Shown here: positions 33,963 to 43,172 of the stretch, piece after piece
Position numbering within the stretch: position 1 is the stretch's first letter
Layout: every line of letters starts with the position of its first letter
Source: Pedobacter sp. ASV12
GTDB lineage: Bacteria; Bacteroidota; Bacteroidia; Sphingobacteriales; Sphingobacteriaceae
Direction: 5' to 3'
DNA length: 47,397 nucleotides
Assembly: GCF_016429155.1 (NCBI RefSeq)
Contig: NZ_JAELUC010000030.1
Span: 1-47,397 of the forward strand
The notes under the pieces: model-generated
The model's input: only the letters and a program-made list of their open reading frames with translations
The model's database searches: none
Told to the model about the DNA's origin: nothing
Position numbers and translations under genes: made by a program

Positions 33963-34670
33963 ATGAAATATAAACGCATCCTGCTAAAACTCAGCGGAGA
34001 GTCGCTAATGGGCGAAAAACAATATGGTATTGACAATGAGCGTGTAAGGCAGTATGCCGAAGATATCAAAGCGGTTCATGACAAAGGCCTGGAAATAGCA
34101 ATTGTAATTGGTGGAGGAAATATTTTTAGGGGCTTAAGCGCCGAAAAATCTGGAATGGATCGTGCACAAGCCGATTATATGGGCATGTTGGCTACCGTAA
34201 TCAATAGCATGGCTTTGCAAGATGCTTTGGAAAAAGTAGGTTTGAAAACCCGCTTGCTTACCGCCATCAAGATGGAACAGATTTGCGAGCCGTTTATTCG
34301 CCGCCGGGCCGTACGCCACTTAGAGAAAGGACGTATCGTTATTTTTGGAGCGGGTACCGGCAATCCTTATTTCACAACCGACTCGGCTGCGGCCTTAAGG
34401 GCGATCGAGATCAAAGCTGATGCGGTATTGAAAGGAACCCGTGTTGATGGCATCTACACCGCCGATCCCGAAAAAGATCCAACCGCAACAAAATACAGCG
34501 AAATCTCGTTTAGAGAAGTATACGCCAAAGGACTGAATGTAATGGACATGACGGCTTTTACGCTTTGCGAAGAAAACCAACTGCCTATTATTGTGTTCGA
34601 TATGAATAAAACAGGTAATTTCATGAAAATTGCCAGTGGCGAAGAAATCGGAACCTTGGTTCAGGGCTAA
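33963..34670 (+). CDS. pyrH: Uridylate kinase (UMP kinase)
   Basis: A 235-residue amino-acid-kinase-fold enzyme. [45 protein letters not shown] and [14 protein letters not shown] are all typical of bacterial PyrH. It makes UDP from UMP and ATP and is usually regulated by GTP and UTP. TATTTTTG at 33950-33957 lies five bases before the ATG. Upstream of frr in the conserved order. Confidence 0.97.
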   Translation: MKYKRILLKLSGESLMGEKQYGIDNERVRQYAEDIKAVHDKGLEIAIVIGGGNIFRGLSAEKSGMDRAQADYMGMLATVINSMALQDALEKVGLKTRLLTAIKMEQICEPFIRRRAVRHLEKGRIVIFGAGTGNPYFTTDSAAALRAIEIKADAVLKGTRVDGIYTADPEKDPTATKYSEISFREVYAKGLNVMDMTAFTLCEENQLPIIVFDMNKTGNFMKIASGEEIGTLVQG

Positions 34671-34709
34671 ATCGAACCATTTTTATATTTTTGTATAAAC
34701 ATTACATAT

Positions 34710-35273
34710 ATGAACGACCTCATCAAGAAACAGTTGACTGATGCACAAGCTACCATGGATAAGGCAATTATCCACTGCGAGGCAGAATTGACGAAGATAA
34801 GAGCTGGTAAAGCTTCGGCAGGAATGCTCGATGGAATTATGGTAGATTACTACGGCAATCCAACGCCACTTACCCAAGTAGGCAGCATCAATACCCCAGA
34901 TGCGCGCACCTTGATTATCCAGCCATGGGAAAAAGCCTTGTTAACTCCAATTGAAAGAGCAATTATGGAGGCCAACATTGGTATCAATCCGCAAAACGAT
35001 GGCACCATTATCCGTTTGGTGGTACCGCCGTTAACCGAAGAGCGTCGTAAAGACCTGGTTAAAAAGGTAAAAGAAGAAGCAGAAAGAGGCCGTATTACCA
35101 TTCGTAACATCCGTAAAGATGCCAACGAAAAAATCAAAAAACTGAAAGGCGAAAGTGTTTCTGACGACGAAATCAAAACCGGCGAAAGCGAAGTGCAAAA
35201 AATCACCGATGCTTACATTCTTAAGGTCGACAAGCACGCCGAGGCCAAGGAAAAAGATATCATGACTGTTTAA
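34710..35273 (+). CDS. frr: Ribosome recycling factor
   Basis: A 187-residue RRF, normal length. Conserved segments: LTKIRAGKASAGMLDGIMVDYYG, GSINTPDARTLIIQPWEK, NDGTIIRLVVPPLTEERR and the C-terminal coiled coil with RNIRKDANEKIKKL. It splits the ribosome from mRNA after termination together with EF-G. It lies 39 bp downstream of pyrH and ends at a stem-loop terminator. Confidence 0.98.
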   Translation: MNDLIKKQLTDAQATMDKAIIHCEAELTKIRAGKASAGMLDGIMVDYYGNPTPLTQVGSINTPDARTLIIQPWEKALLTPIERAIMEANIGINPQNDGTIIRLVVPPLTEERRKDLVKKVKEEAERGRITIRNIRKDANEKIKKLKGESVSDDEIKTGESEVQKITDAYILKVDKHAEAKEKDIMTV

Positions 35274-35306
35274 GGGCAACCCTAAATCTAGTCTAAATGT
35301 AATATA

Positions 35307-35340
35307 AAAGGGAATGTGGTTCAGCTACATTCCCTTTGTT
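35307..35340 (+). terminator. Rho-independent terminator after frr
   Basis: AAAGGGAATGT pairs perfectly with ACATTCCCTTT across a nine-base loop and is followed by GTTTATTTTT. It separates frr from the ABC exporter gene. Confidence 0.85.
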
Positions 35341-35369
35341 TATTTTTGCAATCCCAAACATAAAAATAA

Positions 35370-37121
35370 ATGAATTTACTACTCCAATACTTAAAACAAC
35401 ATAAGTGGGTAGTGGTGGTGGCGCTGTTTCTGGCGGCCATTAACATTGGCTTCTCGCTAATGGACCCCTACTTCACCGGAAGAATTTTAGACAGGTTTAT
35501 CAATAGGAGGCACGAATTTGGCAACGAAAGCGACTACTTGTGGGGCGTGCTCTCTTTGGTAGGACTGGCGGTTGGCGCGGCCATGGTATCGCGTATTGCC
35601 AAAAACTTCCAGGATTATTTTACCAGTATCATCGTACAAAAAGTAGGTGCCAAAATGTATGCCGATGGCTTAAAGCATTCGCTTGAACTGCCTTATCAGG
35701 TGTTTGAAGACCAACGGAGCGGCGAGACCTTGGGCATTTTGCAAAAGGTGAGATTAGACAGCGAAAAGTTTATCACCTCTTTCATTAGCATCTTATTTGT
35801 GAGTTTGATCGGGTTGATTTTCGTTATTGTGTATTCGCTTTCGGTAAGCTATAAAGTATCGTTGGTTTATGCGGCTTCTATTCCAATCATCAGTTTCCTG
35901 AGCTGGTTCCTGAGCCGTAAAATCAAAACCATCCAGCGTTCTATTGTAGCCGAAACCACAGCTTTGGCCGGTTCTACCACCGAATCATTGCGTAATATCG
36001 AATTGGTAAAAAGCCTGGGCTTGGCCAATCAGGAAATAGACCGCTTGAACAAAACCACCTATAAAATTCTCGGATTGGAATTGCGCAAGGTAAAATATGT
36101 GCGCAGCATGAGCTTTGTACAAGGCACTACGGTTAATTTGGTGCGCAGCACGATGGTTGTGGTGCTGTTGATGCTGATTTTTCACGATACCATTTCGCCG
36201 GGACAGTATTTCTCGTTCTTGTTCTATTCTTTTTTTCTTTTCGGACCGCTGCAGGAACTGGGCAATGTAATATTGGCCTGGCGCGAAGCAGAAATTTCCT
36301 TGGGCAATTTTAAGAACATTCTCAATACACCTGTCGATCCGAAGCCGGCAAACCCGGTTAAACTTGAAAAAGTAGAGACCCTGTCTTTTTCAAACGTAAG
36401 CTTCAAGCACTTATCGGGTAAGAACAACGCCCTGAACAACATCAGTTTTACCACTAACAATGGCGAAACGATTGCTTTTGTTGGCCCTTCGGGATCGGGT
36501 AAAACCACGTTGGTTAAGCTTTTGGTAGGTTTGTACCAACCTATTGAAGGCGAAGTTTTTTATAACCAAACCTCCAGCAAGGATATCGATTTAGATCAAT
36601 TGCGAGAGAAGATAGGTTTTGTAACCCAGGATACGCAATTGTTTTCGGGTACCATTAGAGAGAACCTGCAGTTTGTAAGGCCAAACGCTACCGACGAGGA
36701 GTGTCTGCGGGTTTTGCAACAGGCAGCTTGCCAGAATTTGATGGCCAGGGCCGATAAAGGCTTGGATACCGTAATTGGCGAAGGTGGCGTAAAGGTTTCC
36801 GGTGGCGAAAAGCAGCGCTTGTCTATTGCCCGGGCTTTGTTACGCAACCCCGATATTTTGGTATTTGATGAAGCTACTTCGTCATTGGATTCGTTAACCG
36901 AAGAAGAGATTACGGCTACAATTAGAGATGTGTCCGTATTAAGCAGCCATGTTACGATTTTGATTGCCCACCGCCTGTCTACCATCCGCCATGCCGATCG
37001 GATTTATGTGTTAGAGAAAGGCCATATCATTGAGCAAGGCAAACACGCCGATTTGTTGGCCGAAAAGGGATTGTACTTCGCCATGTGGAGGCAACAAGTA
37101 GGCGAAAGATTCGACAATTAG
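35370..37121 (+). CDS. ABC exporter, fused permease/ATPase (MsbA-like)
   Basis: A 583-residue half-transporter, which would work as a homodimer. Six membrane spans occupy about residues 1-320, with the coupling-helix region SLELPYQVFEDQRSGETLG. The ATPase domain has Walker A GPSGSGKTT near 372, the Q-loop GFVTQDTQLFSGTIRENL, the signature SGGEKQRLSIARALL near 476, Walker B ILVFDEATSSLDS near 496 and the H-loop IAHRLSTIRHAD near 530. Likely lipid or drug export; MsbA-type is a family-level guess. Confidence 0.9.
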   Translation: MNLLLQYLKQHKWVVVVALFLAAINIGFSLMDPYFTGRILDRFINRRHEFGNESDYLWGVLSLVGLAVGAAMVSRIAKNFQDYFTSIIVQKVGAKMYADGLKHSLELPYQVFEDQRSGETLGILQKVRLDSEKFITSFISILFVSLIGLIFVIVYSLSVSYKVSLVYAASIPIISFLSWFLSRKIKTIQRSIVAETTALAGSTTESLRNIELVKSLGLANQEIDRLNKTTYKILGLELRKVKYVRSMSFVQGTTVNLVRSTMVVVLLMLIFHDTISPGQYFSFLFYSFFLFGPLQELGNVILAWREAEISLGNFKNILNTPVDPKPANPVKLEKVETLSFSNVSFKHLSGKNNALNNISFTTNNGETIAFVGPSGSGKTTLVKLLVGLYQPIEGEVFYNQTSSKDIDLDQLREKIGFVTQDTQLFSGTIRENLQFVRPNATDEECLRVLQQAACQNLMARADKGLDTVIGEGGVKVSGGEKQRLSIARALLRNPDILVFDEATSSLDSLTEEEITATIRDVSVLSSHVTILIAHRLSTIRHADRIYVLEKGHIIEQGKHADLLAEKGLYFAMWRQQVGERFDN

Positions 37122-37135
37122 TACTTCCAACATAA

Positions 37136-37182
37136 AACCCTCGATAACTTTTAGTTAGATGAACTATGAATTGTCGAGGGTT
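37136..37182 (+). terminator. Stem-loop after ABC exporter gene
   Basis: AACCCTCGATAA pairs with TTGTCGAGGGTT (one G-U wobble) over a 23-base loop. Only TT plus AATTC follows, so termination strength is uncertain. Confidence 0.55.
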
Positions 37183-37212
37183 AATTCGATATTTAGGTTT
37201 TAAACAAAGCCG

Positions 37213-37464
37213 ATGAATTTGCTCGAATTTTTGAACTTAGGGGTAATGGAAGTCCTTATTATCTTGGTTATATTAATTGTGCCTGCCATTTTAACCATTT
37301 ATTGTTTGGTCGATATATTTAGAGCAAAATTTGTGGATAATAATAGCCGAATCCTGTTTTTACTATTGGTTTTATTGATGCCAATTATTGGAAGCATTCT
37401 TTATTTGGCCATGCGTAGCAATTATGTGAAGCCCAAAATGCCACCGTTTAATCAATTTCCTTAA
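37213..37464 (+). CDS. PLDc_N domain small membrane protein
   Basis: An 83-residue protein with two hydrophobic spans (VLIILVILIVPAILTIYCLV and ILFLLLVLLMPIIGSILYLA). The PIIGSILYLAMR motif is the phospholipase D nuclease N-terminal (PLDc_N) signature found alone in many small membrane proteins. Function is unknown; it is not itself a phospholipase. It ends within TTAA shared with the convergent MFS gene. Confidence 0.8.
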   Translation: MNLLEFLNLGVMEVLIILVILIVPAILTIYCLVDIFRAKFVDNNSRILFLLLVLLMPIIGSILYLAMRSNYVKPKMPPFNQFP

Positions 37465-38753
37465 ATCTGATCTTCGATTTTATCCGCAGGCTTAATGTCA
37501 TTGAGCGTTAGGGGCAAGAGATTTTTGGTTTTGAGATAGGTGATAAATACTATCCCTATGGTCATGCTGCCCCCAAATACTACAGCAGGTACCACACGCA
37601 TTAACTTGGCCGTTAAGCCCGATTCGAAAGCGCCAATTTCATTTGACGAGCCGATAAACATACTGTTCACCGCCGAGACACGCCCGCGCATCTGATCTGG
37701 CGTAAGCAACTGCATAATGGTTGATCGGATAATTACGCTTACACTATCAAAAGCCCCTTCGCAGAACAGAAAAAAAAGCGTAAGGTAAAAACTTTTGGAT
37801 AGCCCATAGCAGATAATGCTCAGTCCGAACCCCGTTACTGCAATCAGCAGGTTGCGCCAAGGCTTGTTCATAGGCGAAAAACGGGTCATGGCCAGCATGG
37901 TAATTACGGCACCACTTGAGGCCGCGGCGCGCATAAAGCCCAATCCTTCCGAGCCCACTTTTAAAATATCATTGGCAAAAACAGGCAGCAAGGCCACCGC
38001 TCCTCCAAAGAAAACCGAGAAAAGGTCCAAACTCATTGCGCCCAGCATCATTTTGCTCTTGAAAACAAAGTTGATGCCTTCTTTAAGGCTTTGAACGATG
38101 CTTTCTTTCGGGATAAAAGTTGGCGGATGGGTTTTCAAAAAGAAAATACACACCAGCGATATCAGAATAAAAGTAATGATGACGATATAAGTTGGCGTAA
38201 TGCCGTAAAAACCATAGATCAACCCTCCTACTGCCGGACCTAAAATAGAGGCCAGTTGCCAGCTCGAGCTGCTCCAGGTACTGGCATTGGGGTAAAGTTC
38301 TTTGGGCAGGATCTGTGCCATTAGCGAAAAAGTAGCCGGGCCAAAAAAGCCTCTGGCCAAGCCAATGCCAAAAACCATGGCATACATGATAGGTACAATG
38401 TAGCTGGTGGGGATGTAGGCATGCATCTGCTTGGTGGTCACCACCAGCATGGTTAGCGAACAGAGAAATACACCAAAAAATATTTTGAGCAGCAGACCCC
38501 TTTTCTCCGATTTATCGGCCACATAGCCCCCATAAAGTGCGATGCCGATGGCAGGAATAGCTTCCGACAATCCAATGAGGCCTAAAGCGAGCGGGTCTTT
38601 GGTTAAATGATAAATGTGAAAGCCGATGATAACGGCTTGCATCTGATAAGCAAAGGTAAAGAAGAAACGCATGCCCAAATAAGAGCGAAATTCTCGGTAA
38701 CGCAGGGCCGCAAATGGATCTTTCTTGGCGGGTATAATGGGTTCAGCTTCCAA
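37461..38753 (-). CDS. MFS transporter
   Basis: A 430-residue transporter with about 12 spans, of the EntS/MFS_3-like drug or siderophore exporter group. GLSEAIPAIGIALYGGYVADKSEKR is the motif A region after the second span. The start is TTG at 38753 (MEAEPIIPAKKDPFAALRYR), as the conserved N-terminus of this group is PFxALRYREFR and no in-frame ATG lies upstream; the next Met is inside the first span. Substrate unknown. Confidence 0.85.
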   Translation of the reverse strand: MEAEPIIPAKKDPFAALRYREFRSYLGMRFFFTFAYQMQAVIIGFHIYHLTKDPLALGLIGLSEAIPAIGIALYGGYVADKSEKRGLLLKIFFGVFLCSLTMLVVTTKQMHAYIPTSYIVPIMYAMVFGIGLARGFFGPATFSLMAQILPKELYPNASTWSSSSWQLASILGPAVGGLIYGFYGITPTYIVIITFILISLVCIFFLKTHPPTFIPKESIVQSLKEGINFVFKSKMMLGAMSLDLFSVFFGGAVALLPVFANDILKVGSEGLGFMRAAASSGAVITMLAMTRFSPMNKPWRNLLIAVTGFGLSIICYGLSKSFYLTLFFLFCEGAFDSVSVIIRSTIMQLLTPDQMRGRVSAVNSMFIGSSNEIGAFESGLTAKLMRVVPAVVFGGSMTIGIVFITYLKTKNLLPLTLNDIKPADKIEDQI

Positions 38754-38868
38754 AGCAATGGGTTTTAGACAAATGTAAGATTAAGTCGCTTAAAAATGGA
38801 TAACCTATTTATGTTTCGAGCGCAAAAATCTGGATATAAAGTTGCCCGCTCACTGAAAGGAAACCCCA

Positions 38869-39528
38869 TCAAATATGCCTGAAAAGGCCGAAGGCAATAA
38901 TGGCGATGAACGAGATAATCCCAAGCGCCAATATGTTGTAGCCGTTTTTTCGGTCTGCATCAGTGTATGCCTGGATGCTTTCGCCACTGGGAAGTGTTTT
39001 TTTGTGGTTAATGAGGTGCCAGCCAATGAAAAACCCCAGCAATCCTCCTAATACGGCCAATAAATAGCCAGTAAAAACCCAAACCCAGTTTGCCTTTTGA
39101 GGCTCGCTTAAGACAGCCAAGCGCTCTGACCTGAATTGCTGCAAGGTGTTGTTATTCAGTTCTTTTCCTCGCTGTTTTAAGATGTCTTTGGCCAAGGCCA
39201 CATCAAAGGCATTCCATTCATCGGCCTTTTGAAGCAGGTCTATCAGCTCCTCGTCCGAAAATTGGTAAAGGTAGTGGCTTTCGTCGGCCAATTCGATGCT
39301 CTTTTTCGAAAGCTCCTGTAACAGCTCATCGGCGCGTTTAAAATCGTTGCCCCTAAGCTTCACCCTAAACTCCTTGTTAATTTCGTTGTATGCAAATGAA
39401 ACATCGAAGTTGATGGAACTGTCTTCCAATTCGTAAGCCAATCCGTTTTCGCCAAGGAATTGAGCAAGCTCGGATGCGGCGGCCTGGTCGTTAAATTTTT
39501 GATAGGTTAAGAACGTTTCTTGGCTCAT
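38869..39528 (-). CDS. DUF2007-like membrane protein
   Basis: A 219-residue protein. The N-terminal 75 residues (FLTYQKFNDQAAASELAQFL, then FRVKLRGNDFKRADELLQEL) resemble the DUF2007 putative signal-transducing fold. A helical middle region (SDEELIDLLQKADEWNAFDV) and two C-terminal spans (WVFTGYLLAVLGGLLGFFIG, NILALGIISFIAIIAFGLF) follow. Its ATG overlaps the haemoglobin stop by one base, so it is translationally coupled. Role unknown. Confidence 0.7.
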   Translation of the reverse strand: MSQETFLTYQKFNDQAAASELAQFLGENGLAYELEDSSINFDVSFAYNEINKEFRVKLRGNDFKRADELLQELSKKSIELADESHYLYQFSDEELIDLLQKADEWNAFDVALAKDILKQRGKELNNNTLQQFRSERLAVLSEPQKANWVWVFTGYLLAVLGGLLGFFIGWHLINHKKTLPSGESIQAYTDADRKNGYNILALGIISFIAIIAFGLFRHI

Positions 39529-39923
39529 TAGATTAACGGTTTTGCCGGATTGTTTTTATAGTAGTCTAATTTGTACTGAAACATTTCACTCATGAGGGCG
39601 GCGCGCCATTTCGCTTCATCGGCCTTTGCCCCTGTAAAATGTTCGTCTACGGTTTCGTTGAATAAGCGAATCCAGGTATCGAAATGTTCGGCGGCGACAG
39701 GTAGTTGGGCATGCTTCAAAAACGGACTACCGCTATAGGCTGGCGTATCGAGCAATAAGGTTTGCCAAAAACCATACATTTTTTCGAGGTGTACAGGCCA
39801 GTTATCGCCAATTACCTCATTAAAAATTGGGGCCAGCAAAGCATTGTCACGAACTTTGCCGTAAAAATCGTTAACTAATAGTTTTACGTCGTCCAGGTTC
39901 AAGATGTCGGTTGAAGTGCTCAT
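39528..39923 (-). CDS. Group III truncated haemoglobin
   Basis: A 131-residue truncated globin. LLVNDFYGKVRDNALLAPIFNEVIGDNWPVHLEKMYGFW and SPFLKHAQLPVAAEHFDTWI fit group III, with the proximal His in the F-helix segment HAQLP or AEHFDTW. Group III globins are linked to oxygen or nitric-oxide chemistry in microaerobic conditions. The middle gene of a tightly overlapping three-gene operon. Confidence 0.88.
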   Translation of the reverse strand: MSTSTDILNLDDVKLLVNDFYGKVRDNALLAPIFNEVIGDNWPVHLEKMYGFWQTLLLDTPAYSGSPFLKHAQLPVAAEHFDTWIRLFNETVDEHFTGAKADEAKWRAALMSEMFQYKLDYYKNNPAKPLI

Positions 39924-40588
39924 TTGCTTTCGGAAATTAATTCAAATATAAGCGCTTGTAGCTGGGCAGCCTGATTTACAATCATAAAATGACCCCCATT
40001 TGGTATTTCTATCAACCGATTAGATCTTGAAGACTTGATAGGTTTGATTGGAAAAATACGATCGTTGGTGCCATGGATATGAACCAAAGGAGCTGTTATG
40101 GCTTCTTTTTTCCAATTCATGATTTTATTAATGGCCCATTTTAAGAACCTTGGGTCGGTATCTTTAATGATTTGATGCAACAATATGGATTCGGCTTTAT
40201 TCTTGGTCCCAAAATAATAATCGGCGGTAAGCTTATTGCCCAAACGAAGCAACCAATCGGGAATCATTTTATAGATTTTGGTTTTACTAGCCCATTTGAG
40301 TTGCCAGCTAAATTCTTCTGGGGATTTTACACTTGAAATGATGATTACCTGACTACAATCAATAAACTTGGCTATTTCTTGGGCAACTAAACCACCAAAG
40401 GAAAGACCAATCAAAATTACGTCATTGTTAACATCGATTTGATCGACTGCCAATCTTTGTGCATAATGGCTTAGGGTTTCTGTCTTTGCCGGTTTTAGCC
40501 ACTGAATAAAACGATGTTCGATGGCATGAAAATCGAGAAATTTAAACACGCGCTCATCTGCACCAAGGCCGCTTATGAAGTAAACCAT
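39920..40588 (-). CDS. Alpha/beta hydrolase
   Basis: A 222-residue alpha/beta hydrolase. The nucleophile elbow is IGLSFGGLVAQEIA (Ser in GLSFGG), the acid is Asp in HIHGTNDRIFPI and the base His in IPNGGHFMIVNQA. No signal peptide. It starts at the ATG at 40588, downstream of TATATTTC and TATTTTTG elements. Its TGA overlaps the haemoglobin ATG by four bases. Substrate unknown; an ester or thioester is likely. Confidence 0.85.
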   Translation of the reverse strand: MVYFISGLGADERVFKFLDFHAIEHRFIQWLKPAKTETLSHYAQRLAVDQIDVNNDVILIGLSFGGLVAQEIAKFIDCSQVIIISSVKSPEEFSWQLKWASKTKIYKMIPDWLLRLGNKLTADYYFGTKNKAESILLHQIIKDTDPRFLKWAINKIMNWKKEAITAPLVHIHGTNDRIFPIKPIKSSRSNRLIEIPNGGHFMIVNQAAQLQALIFELISESK

Positions 40589-40700
40589 TGCCGAAATATA
40601 AGCAAAAATATGCCCATCGGCTAATTAAAGTCACGGTTTATGGATTGTTTGGTGCCAGGTGGCTGGAAGCTATATCGCCAAATCTTCATCGCTTTAGGTA

Positions 40701-40735
40701 AAAAATAACCCACCAGATTTTGAGGCCTGATGGGT
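40701..40735 (-). terminator. Rho-independent terminator after thiamine receptor gene
   Basis: On the minus strand ACCCATCAG pairs with CTGGTGGGT (one wobble) and is followed by TATTTTTT. It lies 29 bp beyond the TonB receptor stop codon. Confidence 0.82.
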
Positions 40736-40763
40736 CGGTATGAAGATGTTGTTTTAGGGTTGC

Positions 40764-43145
40764 TTAGAATTTTACGTTTAGGCTTAACAGAAAGTTTCGG
40801 GTAGCCTGCGGATAGTAATAATTTGTTCGGCTCAAATCGCCGGCATACAGGTAAGGATAGGTACCCCCATTGTTTTCGTAAAGGGTGCTAAATACGTTGT
40901 TTACCAAAAGACTTAATCCAACATTTTTAATCCCCACAATCGAGGTGTTGTAGCCTAAACGCACATCGTTCACAAAGAAGTTTGGCAAAATGCGCGTAAC
41001 GGCCTGGGTATTGTCTAGGTATTGCCTGCCCACATACTTGCTGATCAAGGCAATTTCTGCATTTTTGATGGGGTTATAAGCAATCTCGCTCGACAGGATA
41101 AGGGCCGGCGAATAAGAAATATCGGTATTTTTGTAAGTATTGGTTACAAAGGTTTTTCCGCTCGCATCGGCATCGTCGTAGATGTACTCGGTAAATTCCT
41201 TGATTTTATTGCGGCTCAAGGTAGCCGTAGCGCTCCACGACAAATTTTTAAGGATTTGCCAACGGCCGTCCAATTCTAAACCTAAACGGTAGCTATCGGG
41301 TACATTCTGACGGGTTTGTCCACCAACATCGTTCAGCTTTCCGGTATTGATCAGCTGGTCTTTGTACAGCATGGCAAAGCCATTCAAGCCCATACTGAAC
41401 ACCTCTTGCTGGGTACGGTAGCCAAATTCGAAGTCGGTTAGTTGTTCCGATTTAGGGCGGGTATTGATGTTTGAATCGGTAAAATCTCTTCTGTTAGGCT
41501 CTTTATGTCCAACGGCAACAGACGCATATACATTGCTTTTGGAATCAATATTATAGGTTAAACCCAGTTTGGGATTGAAAAATTCGAGTCTGGCATTTTG
41601 TTGCGCCGGATTTCCAGCTTCGTCCTTGCCGAAGTAAGAATAGTAAACGTTTCTGTACTGCAAGTCGGCAAAGATGTTAAACTGTTCAATTTGGTAATTG
41701 GCCCGGCCAAAAATATTGAAATCGCTTTTAAAGGCATCATTGTCGTTGTAGATATGTCTGGCCGATTGGCTGGCATCGTAATTGGCAAACTGGGCCCAGA
41801 TCACTTCGTCAAAGTGACGGCCTTTGTATTCGTTGTAAGCGCCACCCAAAGTAAAGCTCAGGTCGGTTTTAGGCGTGTAGTTTAAAGAGTAGGTTACGCC
41901 ATAAAAATCATTGTCGAGCCACAAGCGCCTCACCAAGTCAGATTTATCGATGGTTGTTCCACCAACAACGACCGGCTTTATTTGATATTTAGCCAAGCTT
42001 TGGTCGTCTTTGTATTCCTCGTAATAGCCTCGGCCATAAGTATAATGCAAGGCGGCGTTGGCCGTGAGTGTTTTGGCCAAGTTACGGGTGTAAAACAATT
42101 GGTAGTGGTCTTGCTGGTAGTTATCGGTTTGATTGTCGTAGGTAAAATCGTTGTGTCTGCGGTCTGTTTGCAACAGGTCTTCGGTAACACCGTTCCAAGC
42201 CTGATATGTCTTTTCGGTACCGCTAAATACGTTGGCACGTAAAATATCATTTTTGCCATAGTAGGCACCTGTTACAAAAAACGATTTCAGGTTCGACGAA
42301 GCCCGGTCGATGTAGCCATCAGATTTAATTCTCGATAAACGGCCATCAAAACTAAATTTGTTACCAATCAAGCCGGAACCTACACTTACGGTATTTTTCC
42401 AGGTATTGTAGGAGCCATAAGTGTTGTTTAGCTCGGCATAAGCCGAATCTCTTCTGGTGGTGGTTTGGATGTTCAGACTGGCTCCAAAGGCACCTGCGCC
42501 ATTGGTAGAAGTGCCCACGCCTCGTTGGATCTGGATATTATCTACCGACGAAGCCAAATCAGGCAAATTGATGAAGAAGCTACCTTGGCTTTCGGCGTCG
42601 TTGAGCGGAATACCGTTGAGCGTTACGTTGATGCGCGTGGCATCGCTGCCCCTGATCCTGATGCCGGTATAGCCTACGCCTGCGCCTGCATCGGAGCTTA
42701 CCACTACCGAGGGCGTCTGGTTTAAGATATAGGGTAAATCCTGACCCACGTTCTTTTTAGCAATTTCGGCCCGGTTAAGGTCTTTATAGGTCGTTGCTGT
42801 GTTTTTTGAGGCCCTGGTGGCGCTTACCACAACTTCATCGGCCAAGAAAGAAAGTGCGCTGAGCTTAAAATCGACAACAGTGTTTGCGGTAAGACTGATT
42901 GTTTTTTCTTGGGTGGCATAACCCACATAGCTTACCACCAGGGTGTAGCTCCCGGCTGGGAGGTTGCTAAATTCGTAACGCCCGTTGGCGCCGGCAATTA
43001 CGCTTTGTCCCTTGTTTTTGAGTTTGATGCCCGCTCCTGGTAATACAGAGCTATTCTCGGCCACGGTGCCCGAAATGTTGAATTGTGCCATCGAAATAAT
43101 TGGGCACAACAGCGCAGCAAATACTGCGATCACTAATTTTTTCAA
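40764..43145 (-). CDS. TonB-dependent receptor under TPP riboswitch, putative thiamine receptor
   Basis: A 793-residue outer-membrane receptor. Signal peptide MKKLVIAVFAALLCPIISMAQ is followed by a carboxypeptidase-regulatory-like domain (about 22-110), a TonB plug with DLPYILNQTPSVVVSSDAGA and RIRGSDATRINVTLNGIPLN, and a 22-strand barrel ending FLLSLNVKF. The start codon is TTG at 43145; no in-frame ATG exists between it and the riboswitch. The TPP aptamer upstream and the transporter and kinase genes beside it point to thiamine or a thiamine precursor as substrate. This matches the known Bacteroidota thiamine receptor type. Confidence 0.88.
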   Translation of the reverse strand: MKKLVIAVFAALLCPIISMAQFNISGTVAENSSVLPGAGIKLKNKGQSVIAGANGRYEFSNLPAGSYTLVVSYVGYATQEKTISLTANTVVDFKLSALSFLADEVVVSATRASKNTATTYKDLNRAEIAKKNVGQDLPYILNQTPSVVVSSDAGAGVGYTGIRIRGSDATRINVTLNGIPLNDAESQGSFFINLPDLASSVDNIQIQRGVGTSTNGAGAFGASLNIQTTTRRDSAYAELNNTYGSYNTWKNTVSVGSGLIGNKFSFDGRLSRIKSDGYIDRASSNLKSFFVTGAYYGKNDILRANVFSGTEKTYQAWNGVTEDLLQTDRRHNDFTYDNQTDNYQQDHYQLFYTRNLAKTLTANAALHYTYGRGYYEEYKDDQSLAKYQIKPVVVGGTTIDKSDLVRRLWLDNDFYGVTYSLNYTPKTDLSFTLGGAYNEYKGRHFDEVIWAQFANYDASQSARHIYNDNDAFKSDFNIFGRANYQIEQFNIFADLQYRNVYYSYFGKDEAGNPAQQNARLEFFNPKLGLTYNIDSKSNVYASVAVGHKEPNRRDFTDSNINTRPKSEQLTDFEFGYRTQQEVFSMGLNGFAMLYKDQLINTGKLNDVGGQTRQNVPDSYRLGLELDGRWQILKNLSWSATATLSRNKIKEFTEYIYDDADASGKTFVTNTYKNTDISYSPALILSSEIAYNPIKNAEIALISKYVGRQYLDNTQAVTRILPNFFVNDVRLGYNTSIVGIKNVGLSLLVNNVFSTLYENNGGTYPYLYAGDLSRTNYYYPQATRNFLLSLNVKF

Positions 43146-43172
43146 TTTGTTTTTTTGTTTTAGTAAAACCTA

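Noticed and set aside
34686..34693. TATTTTTG before frr as a separate promoter
   Set aside because: No TTTG lies at suitable spacing, and pyrH-frr cotranscription explains expression; left out as a feature.
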